Source: Rhodococcus jostii NBRC 16295 | GTDB lineage: Bacteria; Actinomycetota; Actinomycetes; Mycobacteriales; Mycobacteriaceae | Length of the DNA: 64,000 bases | Assembly (NCBI RefSeq): GCF_001894825.1 | Contig: NZ_BCWY01000002.1 | Location: 215,424 to 279,423 of the forward strand | Reading direction: 5' to 3' | Shown here: positions 17,499-26,740 of the stretch, one piece after another | Layout: each line of letters opens with the position of its first letter | Position numbering within the stretch: position 1 is the first letter of the stretch | Notes under the pieces: model-generated | Told to the model about the DNA's origin: nothing | Seen by the model: the letters and a program-made list of their open reading frames with translations, nothing else | Databases searched by the model: none | Translations under genes and position numbers: made by a program

Positions 17499-18929
17499 TC
17501 ATCGCCGGGTGGACTGTGCGGGCGTCGCCACAGCGTCGAGCCGTTCGTGGTCGATGCGTAACGCTGCCGGTTCCTGTTCCAGGATCTCCAGGTCGAAGTC
17601 GTTCTCGACCTCACCCTCGACCGGGGGAAGCGCTTCGCCGGAGAACACGCGGCGGGCTCGATCGACGTCGAGTTCGTGGTTCCATTTGGCGACGAACAGG
17701 GTGGCGACGGCGTTGCCGATGAAGTTCACCAGGGCTCGGCATTCGGACATGAACTTGTCGATGCCGAAGATGAGCATGATGCCGGCGGCGGGGATGGTGC
17801 CGAGGGTGCTCAATGTCGCCGTCAGAGCGATGAATCCGCCTCCGGCCACACCAGCGGCGCCCTTCGAGGTCAGCAACATGACCCCGAGCAGGCCGACCTG
17901 CTGCGGAATGGACAGGTCGGTGTTGGTGGCCTGAGCGATGTAGAGCGCGGCGAGGGAGAGGTAGATGGCGGCGCCGTCGAGGTTGAAACTGTAGCCGGTG
18001 GGGACGACGAGCCCGACCGTGGTCTTCTTGACTCCCGCGTACTCCAGCTTCCGCATCAAGCCGGGCAGCGCAGGCTCGGCGGTGGACGTTCCGAGGATGA
18101 GCAGAAGCTCTTCCTTGAAGAAGCCGAGCATGCGGAAGATGTTGAGCCGCAGATACGCCATGACCGATCCGAGAACCACGAACACGAAGAACGCGGATGT
18201 TGCATAGAACAGCAGGATCAAGCTGCCGAGGCTGGTCAGGGTCGAGACACCGTACTTGCCGATGGCGAAGGCCATGGCACCGAACGCACCGAGCGGCGCG
18301 AGTTTCATGATGAAGCTGAGGACCTTGAAGACCACCGCGGTGAGGCGTTCGACGGCGTCCCGGATCGGCGCGGCGATCTGTCCCACCGCATTGATCGCGA
18401 CACCGAAGATGACGGCCAGGAAGATGACCTGGAGGATGTCGCCCTCGACGAACGGTCCGAACACGCTGTCCGGGACCAGGTGGGTGATGAACTCCCACCA
18501 CTGCTTCTCTTCGCCCGCCTGGATGAGTTTGCTCGCGGACTCGGTGGTCTCGAGGGACGATGCGTCGGCATTCACCCCGTCCCCGAGACGGAACAGATTG
18601 ATCGCGACGAGACCGGTGAACAGCGCGAGGATCGTCCCGACCTGGAAGTACGTGAGCGCCTTGATTCCGGTCAGCCCGACCTTCTTCAGGTCCGCGACAC
18701 TCGCGATGCCGCCGACGATCGTCAGGAACACGATCGGGCAGATCAGCATCTTCATCGCGGTGATGAACGTGGTGCCGATCGGTTCCATCGCCTCGCCGGT
18801 GTCCGGCCAGAGCCACCCGACCAGGATGCCGAGCACGATCGCGATGAGAACCCAGAAGTACAGTTGCCTGTACCACGGTTTCTTCACGGTCGCCGGTGGG
18901 TAACTCGCTGCGCTGCTGGGTGTTTCCAT
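17499..18929 (-). CDS. dctA: C4-dicarboxylate carrier (DctA/DAACS family)
   Basis: A 476-residue sodium- or proton-coupled dicarboxylate symporter. The serine-rich hairpin is replaced by LILGTSTAEPALPGLMRKLE, and the substrate-site motif YSFNLDGAAIYLSLAALYIAQA is intact; eight or more hydrophobic segments. The ATG at 18929 follows GAGGTG at six bases; a GTG nine bases upstream is too close to that site. In a tartrate cluster it is the likely tartrate importer, although the family takes succinate, fumarate and malate as well. Confidence 0.9.
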   Translation of the reverse strand: METPSSAASYPPATVKKPWYRQLYFWVLIAIVLGILVGWLWPDTGEAMEPIGTTFITAMKMLICPIVFLTIVGGIASVADLKKVGLTGIKALTYFQVGTILALFTGLVAINLFRLGDGVNADASSLETTESASKLIQAGEEKQWWEFITHLVPDSVFGPFVEGDILQVIFLAVIFGVAINAVGQIAAPIRDAVERLTAVVFKVLSFIMKLAPLGAFGAMAFAIGKYGVSTLTSLGSLILLFYATSAFFVFVVLGSVMAYLRLNIFRMLGFFKEELLLILGTSTAEPALPGLMRKLEYAGVKKTTVGLVVPTGYSFNLDGAAIYLSLAALYIAQATNTDLSIPQQVGLLGVMLLTSKGAAGVAGGGFIALTATLSTLGTIPAAGIMLIFGIDKFMSECRALVNFIGNAVATLFVAKWNHELDVDRARRVFSGEALPPVEGEVENDFDLEILEQEPAALRIDHERLDAVATPAQSTRR

Positions 18930-19005
18930 GACATTCACCTCGGGTGAGAGTGTTCAGGTATGAAGACGGGGCGGCCGAGAGTTACCGACCGTTCGAGGGG
19001 GTGGG

Positions 19006-19038
19006 GGCCCGACCCGGCAGATCCTGCCGAGTCGGGCC
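19006..19038 (-). terminator. strong hairpin between tartrate dehydrogenase and dctA
   Basis: Two nested stems (GGCCCGAC/GTCGGGCC and CGGCAG/CTGCCG, one mismatch between them) close on an ATC loop. It lies 20 bases after the tartrate dehydrogenase stop and about 80 before dctA. Without a T tract it may be a partial terminator or a 3' stabiliser that sets unequal expression within the operon. Confidence 0.55.
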
Positions 19039-19058
19039 GGCTGCGCGGTGAATCGCGG

Positions 19059-20153
19059 TCAGGCGAGGGTCAGAGCGGTCTGCAGAGCGTGCACGATCGC
19101 CTCGGTGACGGCGTCGGTGTCCGACGATCCGCCGATGTCGCGGGTCAGTGCACCGCTCGCGGTGGCGGCTTCGATGGCGGCTTCGACGCGGCGTGCCTCG
19201 TCGTGCAGCCCGAAGTGGTCGAGCATCAGGGCGGCACTGGCGATCGCGCCGATCGGGTTGCTGATGCCCTGCCCGGCGATGTCGGGGGCGGAACCGTGGA
19301 CGGGTTCGAACATGCTCGGGAAGCGGCGCTCCGGGTTGAGGTTCGCGCTCGCCGCGACACCGAGGCTGCCCGCCAGCGCGGAACCGAGGTCCGAGAGGAT
19401 GTCGGCGTTGAGATTCGACGCCACCACCACCGACAGATCCTCCGGATGCAGGATGAACTTCGCGCTCATGGCGTCGACGAGGACGCTTTCGGTTGCGACG
19501 TCGGGGTAGTCGAGGGCGACGCGGTCGAAGACCTCGTCCCACAGGACCATGCCGTACTGCTGGGCGTTGGACTTGGTGACGCTGGACACCTTCTTCACCG
19601 TGCGGGTGCGGGCCAGGTCGAACGCGAAGCGCATGATGCGCTCGCAGCCCTTCTCGGTGAACAGCGCGGTCTGCAGTGCGACCTCGTTGCCCGGTCCGCG
19701 ACCGCTGAGGTTACGTCCGCCGAGGCCGGCGTACTCGCCCTCGCTGTTCTCCCGGACGACGACCCAGTCGAGTTCGGTGTCGTCGGCCTTGCGCAGCGGG
19801 GACTGCACGCCGGGGAGGAACTTCACGGGCCGCACGTTGGCCCACTGGTCGAAGTTCTGGGTGATGTTGAGCCGCAGCCCCCACAGGCTGATGTGGTCGG
19901 GGACGTTCTCCCAGCCGACTGCGCCGAAGTAGATGGCGTCGAATGCCTTCAGGGTGTCGAGGCCGTCGTCGGCCATCATCTTCCCGGTCTGCTCGTAGTA
20001 CCCGCATCCCCAGGGAAACTCTTCCCACTCGAAGGCGAAACGCCCGCCGGACTGTGCTGCGAGGACGTCGAGCACGCGCCGTCCGGCAGCGACGACCTCC
20101 TTGCCGACGCCGTCGGCGGGGATCGATGCAATCGTGAACGTCTGCGGTGCCAT
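19059..20153 (-). CDS. ttuC: tartrate dehydrogenase/decarboxylase (or D-malate dehydrogenase)
   Basis: A 364-residue beta-decarboxylating dehydrogenase of the isopropylmalate family. The start TIASIPADGVGKEVV, the substrate/metal loops ENSEGEY and DAMSAKFILHPE, and the NAD end SDLGSALAGSLGVAASAN...FEPVHGSAPDI identify the TtuC/DmlA branch. Such enzymes oxidise tartrate and convert it to glycerate and CO2, and also act on D-malate. The neighbouring carrier, glycerate kinase and pyruvate kinase favour tartrate. First gene of the operon, divergent from LysR. Confidence 0.9.
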   Translation of the reverse strand: MAPQTFTIASIPADGVGKEVVAAGRRVLDVLAAQSGGRFAFEWEEFPWGCGYYEQTGKMMADDGLDTLKAFDAIYFGAVGWENVPDHISLWGLRLNITQNFDQWANVRPVKFLPGVQSPLRKADDTELDWVVVRENSEGEYAGLGGRNLSGRGPGNEVALQTALFTEKGCERIMRFAFDLARTRTVKKVSSVTKSNAQQYGMVLWDEVFDRVALDYPDVATESVLVDAMSAKFILHPEDLSVVVASNLNADILSDLGSALAGSLGVAASANLNPERRFPSMFEPVHGSAPDIAGQGISNPIGAIASAALMLDHFGLHDEARRVEAAIEAATASGALTRDIGGSSDTDAVTEAIVHALQTALTLA

Positions 20154-20179
20154 GTCAGGGCCTCCATCATGTTGTGCGG

Positions 20180-20194
20180 ATCACAGTGTGTGAT
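20180..20194. promoter_or_regulatory. palindromic operator candidate 1, tartrate promoter
   Basis: ATCACA-GTG-TGTGAT is a perfect 6-3-6 palindrome 27 bases upstream of the tartrate dehydrogenase start, close to where its promoter must lie. It is a different sequence from the second palindrome in this gap, so two proteins may act here. Confidence 0.45.
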
Positions 20195-20252
20195 GCATCC
20201 ATTAACCCGTCACAGCACCGGGGCGTCCATGACCAAGAGTCGATCCGGCTTA

Positions 20253-20265
20253 TAGGTTTCACCTA
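20253..20265. promoter_or_regulatory. palindromic operator candidate 2, LysR-type
   Basis: TAGGT-TTC-ACCTA, a perfect 5-3-5 palindrome about midway between ttuC and the divergent LysR gene. The T-N11-A spacing fits a LysR recognition site and suits control of both promoters by the adjacent regulator. Confidence 0.5.
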
Positions 20266-20365
20266 ATCGAAGCGCATTTACGCAGGTAGGCTGAGTGCTC
20301 CAGGAAGTGGTCACCGGCACCCACACCCCACGGTCCGGCGCACATCGAGGGAGATGAGGGTTCGG

Positions 20366-21280
20366 ATGGACGCGCGTCAGCTGCGGTACTTCCTCGCTGT
20401 GGTCGATCAGGGCGGCATCAACCGCGCGGCGGAGACACTGCTGATCGCGCAGCCGTCGCTCTCCCAGTCGATATCCGCGCTCGAACGGGAGCTCGGGGTG
20501 CCGCTCTTCCACCGCGTCGGACGGCGGCTGGTGCTCAGTGATGCCGGTGACACCCTCGTCGGTCCCGCCCGTGTGGTGCTGCGCGATCTCGAGGATGCGA
20601 AGGCGTCCGTCGATGCGTTGAAAGGGCTGCGCGCCGGTCGCGTGGACCTGATCACGATGCCCTCACCCGGCATCGAACCCCTCACCACGATCCTCACCAG
20701 CTTCAGCCGCACCTATCCTGCGGTCACCGTCAATGCCGAGGCGGCGTTCACTCCCGAAGAGGTTCTGCACGCCGTGCGCACCGGTGTCTGCGAGGTCGGG
20801 ATCCTGGGTTCACCCGCCGTGATGCGTGCCCCCGAACTCGACGTCGTCGCGCTCGAAAGCCAGCCGCTGATCCTCCTCTCCGGTCCGGGCGCCGAAACAC
20901 CGGCCCGCCCGGAGATTCGGAGATCGGAACTGTCCGGATTTCGGTTGATCGTCTCGCAGCGTGGATCGTTGATGCGAACGCTGGTCGACGAGGTTCTCGC
21001 CAGCGGTGTCGACGCCACCATCGTCGCCGAGGTCGCCCACCGGACCTCGATCCTGCCCATGGTGCTCAGCGGATTCGGGCAGGCAGTCATGCCGTCGTCG
21101 TGGGCACCGTCGGCGCGTCAGGCCGGCGCCACCGTGCACCGCATCGTCCCCGAGTCCTACCTCCACGTCGCCGCCGTCTGCCGTCGGGGTCACCTCACAC
21201 CCCCCGCGCGCACACTCATGGACGAGGCACGGAAGTACGCGGCGCGAACACCGACCGCCTGGGAAGCGCAAACCCCTTGA
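20366..21280 (+). CDS. LysR-family regulator of the tartrate cluster
   Basis: A 304-residue LysR protein: HTH MDARQLRYFLAVVDQGGINRAAETLLIAQPSLSQSI at 1-36, then a substrate-binding domain from about residue 90. The second ATG (20366) is chosen over 20354 because LysR proteins normally begin right at this motif and GAGGG lies five bases before it. It is divergent from tartrate dehydrogenase, the standard arrangement for an activator of that operon with tartrate or a related diacid as inducer. Confidence 0.9.
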   Translation: MDARQLRYFLAVVDQGGINRAAETLLIAQPSLSQSISALERELGVPLFHRVGRRLVLSDAGDTLVGPARVVLRDLEDAKASVDALKGLRAGRVDLITMPSPGIEPLTTILTSFSRTYPAVTVNAEAAFTPEEVLHAVRTGVCEVGILGSPAVMRAPELDVVALESQPLILLSGPGAETPARPEIRRSELSGFRLIVSQRGSLMRTLVDEVLASGVDATIVAEVAHRTSILPMVLSGFGQAVMPSSWAPSARQAGATVHRIVPESYLHVAAVCRRGHLTPPARTLMDEARKYAARTPTAWEAQTP

Positions 21281-21324
21281 ACGACAGCCACACCCGTGAG
21301 GATCGAAGACGTCTACCCATCGAA

Positions 21325-21362
21325 TTGTCAGACGCACACACAATTGCCTCAGCGTCTGGCAA
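21325..21362 (+). terminator. hairpin after the LysR gene
   Basis: TTGTCAGACGC (21325-21335) pairs with GCGTCTGGCAA (21352-21362) at 10 of 11 positions around a 16-base loop, 45 bases past the stop codon. A weak-to-moderate intrinsic terminator candidate. Confidence 0.45.
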
Positions 21363-21467
21363 ATCCGTGTGAAACTGCCGATCAGGTAGTTTGTTCCCGG
21401 TTCGATCCGGTCACGTGCGCCCCGGCGGCTACGGTGATGAGACGCAGCACCGAGGTGAGGAGTCGCC

Positions 21468-21782
21468 GTGCCCAAGCTGGAGATCAAGAAGACGTCCGAG
21501 CTCTCCAGGAAAGAGGTGTCCGACCGGCTCATCGCGCTCGGGCAGGCCCTGGCAAGCGGGTCCGAGGTGGAACTGGGCTCGGGCGGCGAGTCGATCGCCG
21601 TCGTCGTGGCCGATCGAGTCCGGTGGGAACTCGAAATCGAGGTCGACGGCGACGAGACCGAGATCGAAATCGAGATCAGCTGGCGCGACGATCCGTCCGG
21701 CGCCTCGGATGCCGAGACACCGACTCCGCCTCCCGCCAAGGCGGCGCGACGCGGCCGGCCGCGCAAGACCACCGCGAAATGA
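21468..21782 (+). CDS. amphi-Trp domain protein
   Basis: A 104-residue protein. Residues 1-75 match the small amphi-Trp domain: KTSELSRKEVSDRLIALGQAL, then GGESIAVVVADRVRWELEIEVDGDETEIEIEISW with alternating acidic and hydrophobic strands. The tail is Pro/Ala-rich and ends in an AT-hook-like RRGRPRK. The domain's function is unknown. GTG start preceded by GAGGTGAGGAG. It precedes the lipid kinase with about 95 bases between; no operon evidence beyond that. Confidence 0.75.
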   Translation: MPKLEIKKTSELSRKEVSDRLIALGQALASGSEVELGSGGESIAVVVADRVRWELEIEVDGDETEIEIEISWRDDPSGASDAETPTPPPAKAARRGRPRKTTAK

Positions 21783-21876
21783 TCTGCATACCGCGCCACC
21801 GAATCTGAATCCCCTCGGGTGGCAGCGTGGCGGGTGGATACTGAAGAGGGACGCCCGGAATGGCGAGGTGGCGGCA

Positions 21877-23220
21877 ATGACACTCCACGAGAGCGGCTCT
21901 ACGGACTCGGCGAGCACGCGCCGGCGTTGGTTGGCCCGGGCCGCATACTTGGCGATCTTCAGCTCTGTTGCCGTGCTGGTGGTATTCGCCGGGCTGCACA
22001 CCCTGACGCTGTTGATCGTGGCGGTCGGCGCCCTGGTGGTGGAGGTCGCAGCGTTGTTCTGGTTCCTCACGAGCCGTGGTGCGCTTCGATGGATCGCGCT
22101 GGTCGTGCTGGTTCTGACTCCGATCGTCGTGCTCGCACTTCTCGTTCGCGCCAGTCTGTTGTGGGTGGTGCTGCTCGCCGCGGCGCTCGCCGTGCTCGCC
22201 GTCGGTTGTGCCCGCGCCGCACTCAGCCGTGATCGCGCCGACTGGATGATGCCCGAACACCCGTCCGTCCCGCCGAAACGTGCCTTCCTGGTGATGAATC
22301 CCCATTCCGGTGGCGGGAAGGTCGGGAAGTTCGATCTGAAGAGGCGGGCCGAGGAACTCGGGGCCGAGGTGGCGCTGCTCGAAGGCCCGGGGACGGTCGA
22401 TGTCGAAGCGCTGGCCAGGGACGCCGTGGCTCGCGGGGCCGACCTGCTCGGAGTGGCCGGCGGCGACGGCACGCAGGCTCTGGTCGCGGGCATCGCCGCC
22501 GAACACGACCTCCCGTTCCTGGTGATCAGTGCGGGGACTCGCAACCACTTCGCGTTGGATCTCGGATTGGACCGCGACGATCCGTCCCGATGCCTCGACG
22601 CGCTGTCGGACGGAGTCGAGCTCCGGATCGACCTCGGACAGGTCGACGGGCGCACCTTCGTCAACAACGCCTCGTTCGGTGCCTACGCCGAGGTGGTGCA
22701 GAGCCCCGCCTACCGCGACGACAAGACCGGAACGATTCTGCGGATGCTCCCGGACCTGATCGAGGGGCAGCACGGGGCACGGCTACTCGCTCGTCTCGGC
22801 GACAGGACGATTGAAGGGCCCCAGGCCGTTCTGGTGAGCAACGGGCCGTACGAGACCCATGATCTGGCCGGTCTCGGACGCCGACCGCGAATCGATCACG
22901 GCACACTCGGCGTGGTGACGATTTCGGTGAGCAGCACACGACAGGCCGTCGGCCTGCTCCGGCGTGCCCGCCAGGACGGTGTGGTCCAACACTCCGGTCA
23001 CGAGGTCGTGATCGAAGCCGACGTGCCCGAGATTCCCGCCGGCATCGACGGCGAGGCGCTCGTGGTCCCGGCACCGGTGCGGTGCACCATCACTCCCGGG
23101 GCGCTGCGGGTGGTGGTCCCGCGGAACCGGCCCGGTGTCCGCAGGCCCGTCCGACCCGTGGACTGGGTTCGCCTCCGCCGACTGGCGGCCGGCACCGAGC
23201 CGCGCGAGGGCGAGAGCTGA
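21877..23220 (+). CDS. diacylglycerol/lipid kinase-family protein with N-terminal membrane domain
   Basis: A 447-residue protein. Residues 20-115 form about four hydrophobic helices. From about 135 a DAGK catalytic domain follows: FLVMNPHSGGGKVGKFD, the nucleotide motif GVAGGDGTQALVAG, then GTRNHFALDLGLDRDD and a C-terminal VSNGPYE...RIDHGTLGVV. It probably phosphorylates diacylglycerol or a related lipid alcohol at the membrane. The ATG at 21877 follows GAGGTGG. Soluble homologues lack the N-terminal helices. Confidence 0.85.
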   Translation: MTLHESGSTDSASTRRRWLARAAYLAIFSSVAVLVVFAGLHTLTLLIVAVGALVVEVAALFWFLTSRGALRWIALVVLVLTPIVVLALLVRASLLWVVLLAAALAVLAVGCARAALSRDRADWMMPEHPSVPPKRAFLVMNPHSGGGKVGKFDLKRRAEELGAEVALLEGPGTVDVEALARDAVARGADLLGVAGGDGTQALVAGIAAEHDLPFLVISAGTRNHFALDLGLDRDDPSRCLDALSDGVELRIDLGQVDGRTFVNNASFGAYAEVVQSPAYRDDKTGTILRMLPDLIEGQHGARLLARLGDRTIEGPQAVLVSNGPYETHDLAGLGRRPRIDHGTLGVVTISVSSTRQAVGLLRRARQDGVVQHSGHEVVIEADVPEIPAGIDGEALVVPAPVRCTITPGALRVVVPRNRPGVRRPVRPVDWVRLRRLAAGTEPREGES

Positions 23221-23236
23221 GGATCCCTCGGCGCGG

Positions 23237-24271
23237 TCAGTATCCCGCGTCGAAATCGAACTCGTTGATCAGCGCGGACTCACCCGACAGGTAGCGTCCG
23301 AGATTCTCCACGAACAGGTCGACGATCTTCCCGTTCTCCGACGGCACGTTGGCGGCGCTGTGCGGGCTGAGGAGGACGTTGTCGGCCGTCCACAGCGGCG
23401 AGTCCTCCCGAAGGGGTTCGGTGGTGGTGACATCCAGGACCGCGCCGCCCACCCGGCCCGTCGACAGTGCTTCTGCGAGAGCGTCCTCGTCGATGATCGG
23501 TCCCCGGCCGAGATTCACGACGAGTGCCCCGCGGGGGAGGGCGTCGAGTTCTCGCGGTCCGATCAGTCCGCGGGTGGCGTCGGTGAGCGCGCACGAGATC
23601 ACGAGAATGTCTGCCGTGGGCAGATGCTCGGCGATCCGGTCCGTGGTGGTCGTCGCGTCGAAGGGTGCGCAGGCGGGTCGGGGGGTGCGGGCCACCCCGG
23701 TCGAGGTGACGGCGAAGCATCGGAGGAGTTCCGCGGTGCGCGAGCCGATCTTGCCGGCGCCGACGATCAGCGCGTGACGTCCCGCGAGCTCGGTCGTCTC
23801 CTGTTTGCGCCAGGTGCGGGTGTGCCGGTCCGCGACGAGCCGGGGGAGTCCACGCGCGAAATGGAGAATGCCGGCGAGCGCGAACTCCGCCAACGGGTCG
23901 GCGTGCACTCCCGCGGCGGTCGTCACCGTCAGCGGAGCGGAGGACAACCCGAATTTCTCGACGAGTTGTCCGGCGCCCGCGGACGTCGCCTGGATCCATT
24001 TCAGATTCGGCGACTGCTCGAGCGTGCGGTCGGGGTGGCGCCAGTCGAAGTCGAACATGACGTCGGCGGTGTGCAGCATCGACGTCCACCGGTCGTGCTC
24101 GTCGGCGGTCAGCTCGCGCGGCACCCCGACGTGGTCGCTGGGCCACCGCGGGCAAGGCAGCAGTTCGGGTGCGTACGCCACCCGGACCCGAGGGTCGCTG
24201 CGGGCGATCCGCTCGACCAGGTCCTGCTCGAGATACGACGCGACGAGCACGTCGACGCACGGATCGGGCAC
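23237..24271 (-). CDS. D-2-hydroxyacid dehydrogenase
   Basis: A 344-residue NAD(P)-dependent D-isomer-specific 2-hydroxyacid dehydrogenase reducing a 2-keto acid or the reverse. The dinucleotide motif GAGKIGS and the catalytic Arg (NLGRGPIIDE), Glu (TTEPLRED) and His (LLSPHSAAN) are all in place. The GTG at 24271 is preferred because AAGGAG lies five bases upstream; a GTG at 24277 would overlap the MFS stop. It is probably co-transcribed with that exporter. The substrate is unknown. Confidence 0.88.
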   Translation of the reverse strand: MPDPCVDVLVASYLEQDLVERIARSDPRVRVAYAPELLPCPRWPSDHVGVPRELTADEHDRWTSMLHTADVMFDFDWRHPDRTLEQSPNLKWIQATSAGAGQLVEKFGLSSAPLTVTTAAGVHADPLAEFALAGILHFARGLPRLVADRHTRTWRKQETTELAGRHALIVGAGKIGSRTAELLRCFAVTSTGVARTPRPACAPFDATTTTDRIAEHLPTADILVISCALTDATRGLIGPRELDALPRGALVVNLGRGPIIDEDALAEALSTGRVGGAVLDVTTTEPLREDSPLWTADNVLLSPHSAANVPSENGKIVDLFVENLGRYLSGESALINEFDFDAGY

Positions 24272-24273
24272 GG

Positions 24274-25719
24274 TCACTCCTTCACAGCTGTCGATTCGCT
24301 CGGCTCGACCTCGGCTGCGGAGGCGGATTTCGGCATCGCCACCGCGGCGAGTACGAGGACGACGGCGGCGCCGAGGGCGGCCACGAACACGAGGTGCAGG
24401 GCGCCGGCGAGGTCGGCCGGGGCAGGGTTGTCGGCCCCGCCCAGTTGCGCATTGACGAGGGCGCCGAACAGGGCCACACCCACGGCGCTGCCGATGGACC
24501 GCGCGAACATGTTGGTGGAGGTGACCACGCCGCGCTCCGACCAGTCGACGCTCGACTGCGCCGCGATGAGCGTCGGGCTCGCGACCAGGCCCATACCGCC
24601 GCCGATGACGAAGCAGCAGAGCGCCACCTGCCAGATCGCCGACTCGAGGGACAGGCTCAGCGTGAGGGCGGTACCGGCGACGACCAGCAGACTGCCCGCG
24701 GTGGCCGTGACGCGGAAGCCGAAGCGCAGGTACACGCGCCCCGACTGGGATGCGGCGATCGGCCAGCCGATGGTCAGCGTGGCCAGTGCGAACCCGGCGA
24801 CGAGTGCGCCCGTCCCGAGCACGCCCTGGGCGAAGGTCGGGACGTAGGTGGTCAGACCGAGGACGATGGCCCCGACCAGCAGTGACACGAGACTGCTCGC
24901 CGCGAGAACGCGCCGGGTGAACACCCACAGCGGCAACACCGGTTCGGTGGCGCGCCGTTCCACGAGGACGAAGACGATCAGAAACACGAGTCCCGCCGCG
25001 AAGATCGAAAGGCTGATCGGCGAACTCCACGCCCAGGCCTGCCCGCCCTCGAGGAGCCCGAGGATGAGCAACGTCGCCCCGACGGCGAGCACTCCGGCGC
25101 CGGCGTAGTCGACGGACCGCCGGGTGCGCACCCGCGTCTCGTCGAAGTTGCGGATCAGCATCACGGCGGCGAGCAGGCACAGGGGAATGTTGACGAAGAA
25201 GATCCATCGCCACGACAGGTACTCGGAGAACACGCCGCCGAGCGTCGGCCCGACCACCGCGGACATGCCCCACACGCTGGCCAGGTAGCCCTGGGCCTTG
25301 GCGCGTTCGGCGAGGGTGTAGATGTCGCCGGCGATGGTCATGCTCATCGGCTGGACGGCCCCGGCGCCGAGACCCTGCACCGCCCGGAACGCGATGAGCG
25401 CGGGCATGCTCCACGCGATCCCGCACAGCACCGAGCCGACACCGAACAGGGCGATGCCGAGGAGCATCACCGGTCTACGGCCGAAGATGTCTGCCAGCTT
25501 GCCGTAGATGGGCACCGACACGGCCTGGGTGAGCAGGTAGATCGAGAACAGCCACGGGAACTGGGTGAAGCCGCCGAGATCCCCGACGATGGTGAAGACC
25601 GCGGTGGAGATGATGGTCGCATCGAGCGCGACCAGTGACGTCGTGAGCATCAGCGACACGAGAATCGGTCCGCGTTCCGAACGGAACCCGACGTCGACCG
25701 GGGTCGTGTCCGTCGCCAT
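24274..25719 (-). CDS. MFS multidrug exporter, DHA2 (14-TM) family
   Basis: A 481-residue transporter. TM1 contains the DHA2 motif LVALDATIISTA; motif A-like GKLADIFGRRPVML lies between TM2 and TM3; motif C AVVGPTLGGVFSEYLSWRWIFFVNIP is in TM5-6. About 14 hydrophobic segments. It exports drugs by proton antiport. The C-terminus abuts the 2-hydroxyacid dehydrogenase and it is divergent from purC. Confidence 0.9.
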   Translation of the reverse strand: MATDTTPVDVGFRSERGPILVSLMLTTSLVALDATIISTAVFTIVGDLGGFTQFPWLFSIYLLTQAVSVPIYGKLADIFGRRPVMLLGIALFGVGSVLCGIAWSMPALIAFRAVQGLGAGAVQPMSMTIAGDIYTLAERAKAQGYLASVWGMSAVVGPTLGGVFSEYLSWRWIFFVNIPLCLLAAVMLIRNFDETRVRTRRSVDYAGAGVLAVGATLLILGLLEGGQAWAWSSPISLSIFAAGLVFLIVFVLVERRATEPVLPLWVFTRRVLAASSLVSLLVGAIVLGLTTYVPTFAQGVLGTGALVAGFALATLTIGWPIAASQSGRVYLRFGFRVTATAGSLLVVAGTALTLSLSLESAIWQVALCCFVIGGGMGLVASPTLIAAQSSVDWSERGVVTSTNMFARSIGSAVGVALFGALVNAQLGGADNPAPADLAGALHLVFVAALGAAVVLVLAAVAMPKSASAAEVEPSESTAVKE

Positions 25720-25852
25720 TACCCACCCGTCGTGTCGTCGTACAGATCACAGAACTCTCTTTCAAGGCTAACGACATCGGTTCCAGTGCTATTCCGGGCC
25801 CTGATCGGTGCCCGTCCCGTCGTGTCCGCCCCGACCGATAGGCTGGATCACC

Positions 25853-26737
25853 GTGCGCCCCTCACTCGATTCATACGCCCATCTGGCCGGTGGCAAGGTC
25901 CGCGACCTCTACACGATCGACGACGAGCACCTCCTGTTGGTCGCGAGCGACCGGATCTCCGCCTACGACCACGTCCTCAGCACCCCGATCCCGGACAAGG
26001 GGCGGGTGCTCACCGCGATGAGCGTCTTCTTCTTCGGCGTTCTCGGCGGCAACAACCACCTGGCCGGTGAGCCCGACGACAGCCGGATCCCCGAAGAGGT
26101 CCTCGGCCGCGCGCTGGTGGTCCGCACGCTGAACATGGTCCCCGTCGAGTGTGTGGCCCGCGGTTACCTCACGGGGTCGGGGCTGATCGATTACAACGAG
26201 ACCGGCGCGGTGTGCGGAGTCGCACTGCCCGAGGGTCTCGTGGAGGCGAGCCAGCTGCCCGACCCGATCTTCACGCCCGCCAGCAAGGCGGAGCTGGGGG
26301 AGCACGACGAGAACATCAGCTTCCAGGCCGTGGTCGACAAGGTGGGCCAGGATCTGGCCGTGAAGCTGCGGGACGACACCCTCGACATCTACGGTCGGGC
26401 GTCCAACTTCGCCGCCGACCGCGGCATCATCCTCGCCGACACCAAGCTCGAGTTCGGGCTGGACCCGAAGGGCAACCTGGTTCTCGCCGACGAGGTCCTG
26501 ACCCCCGACTCGTCCCGGTACTGGCCCGCAGACGGGTACGAGGCAGGGAAGGTGCAGCCGAGCTTCGACAAGCAGTTCGTCCGCAACTGGCTCACCGGCC
26601 CCGAATCCGGCTGGGACCGCGCGTCCGACACCCCGCCGCCGCCGCTGCCCGCGGAGATTGTGGAGGCGACCCGTGAGCGGTACATCGAGGCGTACGAGCG
26701 GATCTCGGGTCTGTCGTTCGCGGAGTGGGTGGGCTGA
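25853..26737 (+). CDS. purC: SAICAR synthetase
   Basis: A 294-residue enzyme joining aspartate to CAIR in purine synthesis. [27 protein letters not shown] at the start, [13 protein letters not shown] and LADTKLEFG are family hallmarks. The GTG at 25853 starts the conserved protein ([11 protein letters not shown]). The long form, about 290 residues, is the usual actinobacterial one. Followed three bases later by the oligopeptidase gene. Confidence 0.96.
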   Translation: MRPSLDSYAHLAGGKVRDLYTIDDEHLLLVASDRISAYDHVLSTPIPDKGRVLTAMSVFFFGVLGGNNHLAGEPDDSRIPEEVLGRALVVRTLNMVPVECVARGYLTGSGLIDYNETGAVCGVALPEGLVEASQLPDPIFTPASKAELGEHDENISFQAVVDKVGQDLAVKLRDDTLDIYGRASNFAADRGIILADTKLEFGLDPKGNLVLADEVLTPDSSRYWPADGYEAGKVQPSFDKQFVRNWLTGPESGWDRASDTPPPPLPAEIVEATRERYIEAYERISGLSFAEWVG

Positions 26738-26740
26738 GCC

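Noticed and set aside
14831..17614. 927-codon frame apparently fusing glycerate kinase shadow to pyruvate kinase
   Set aside because: The upstream half is the wrong frame of the glycerate kinase gene; pyk has its own ATGA-coupled start at 16318.
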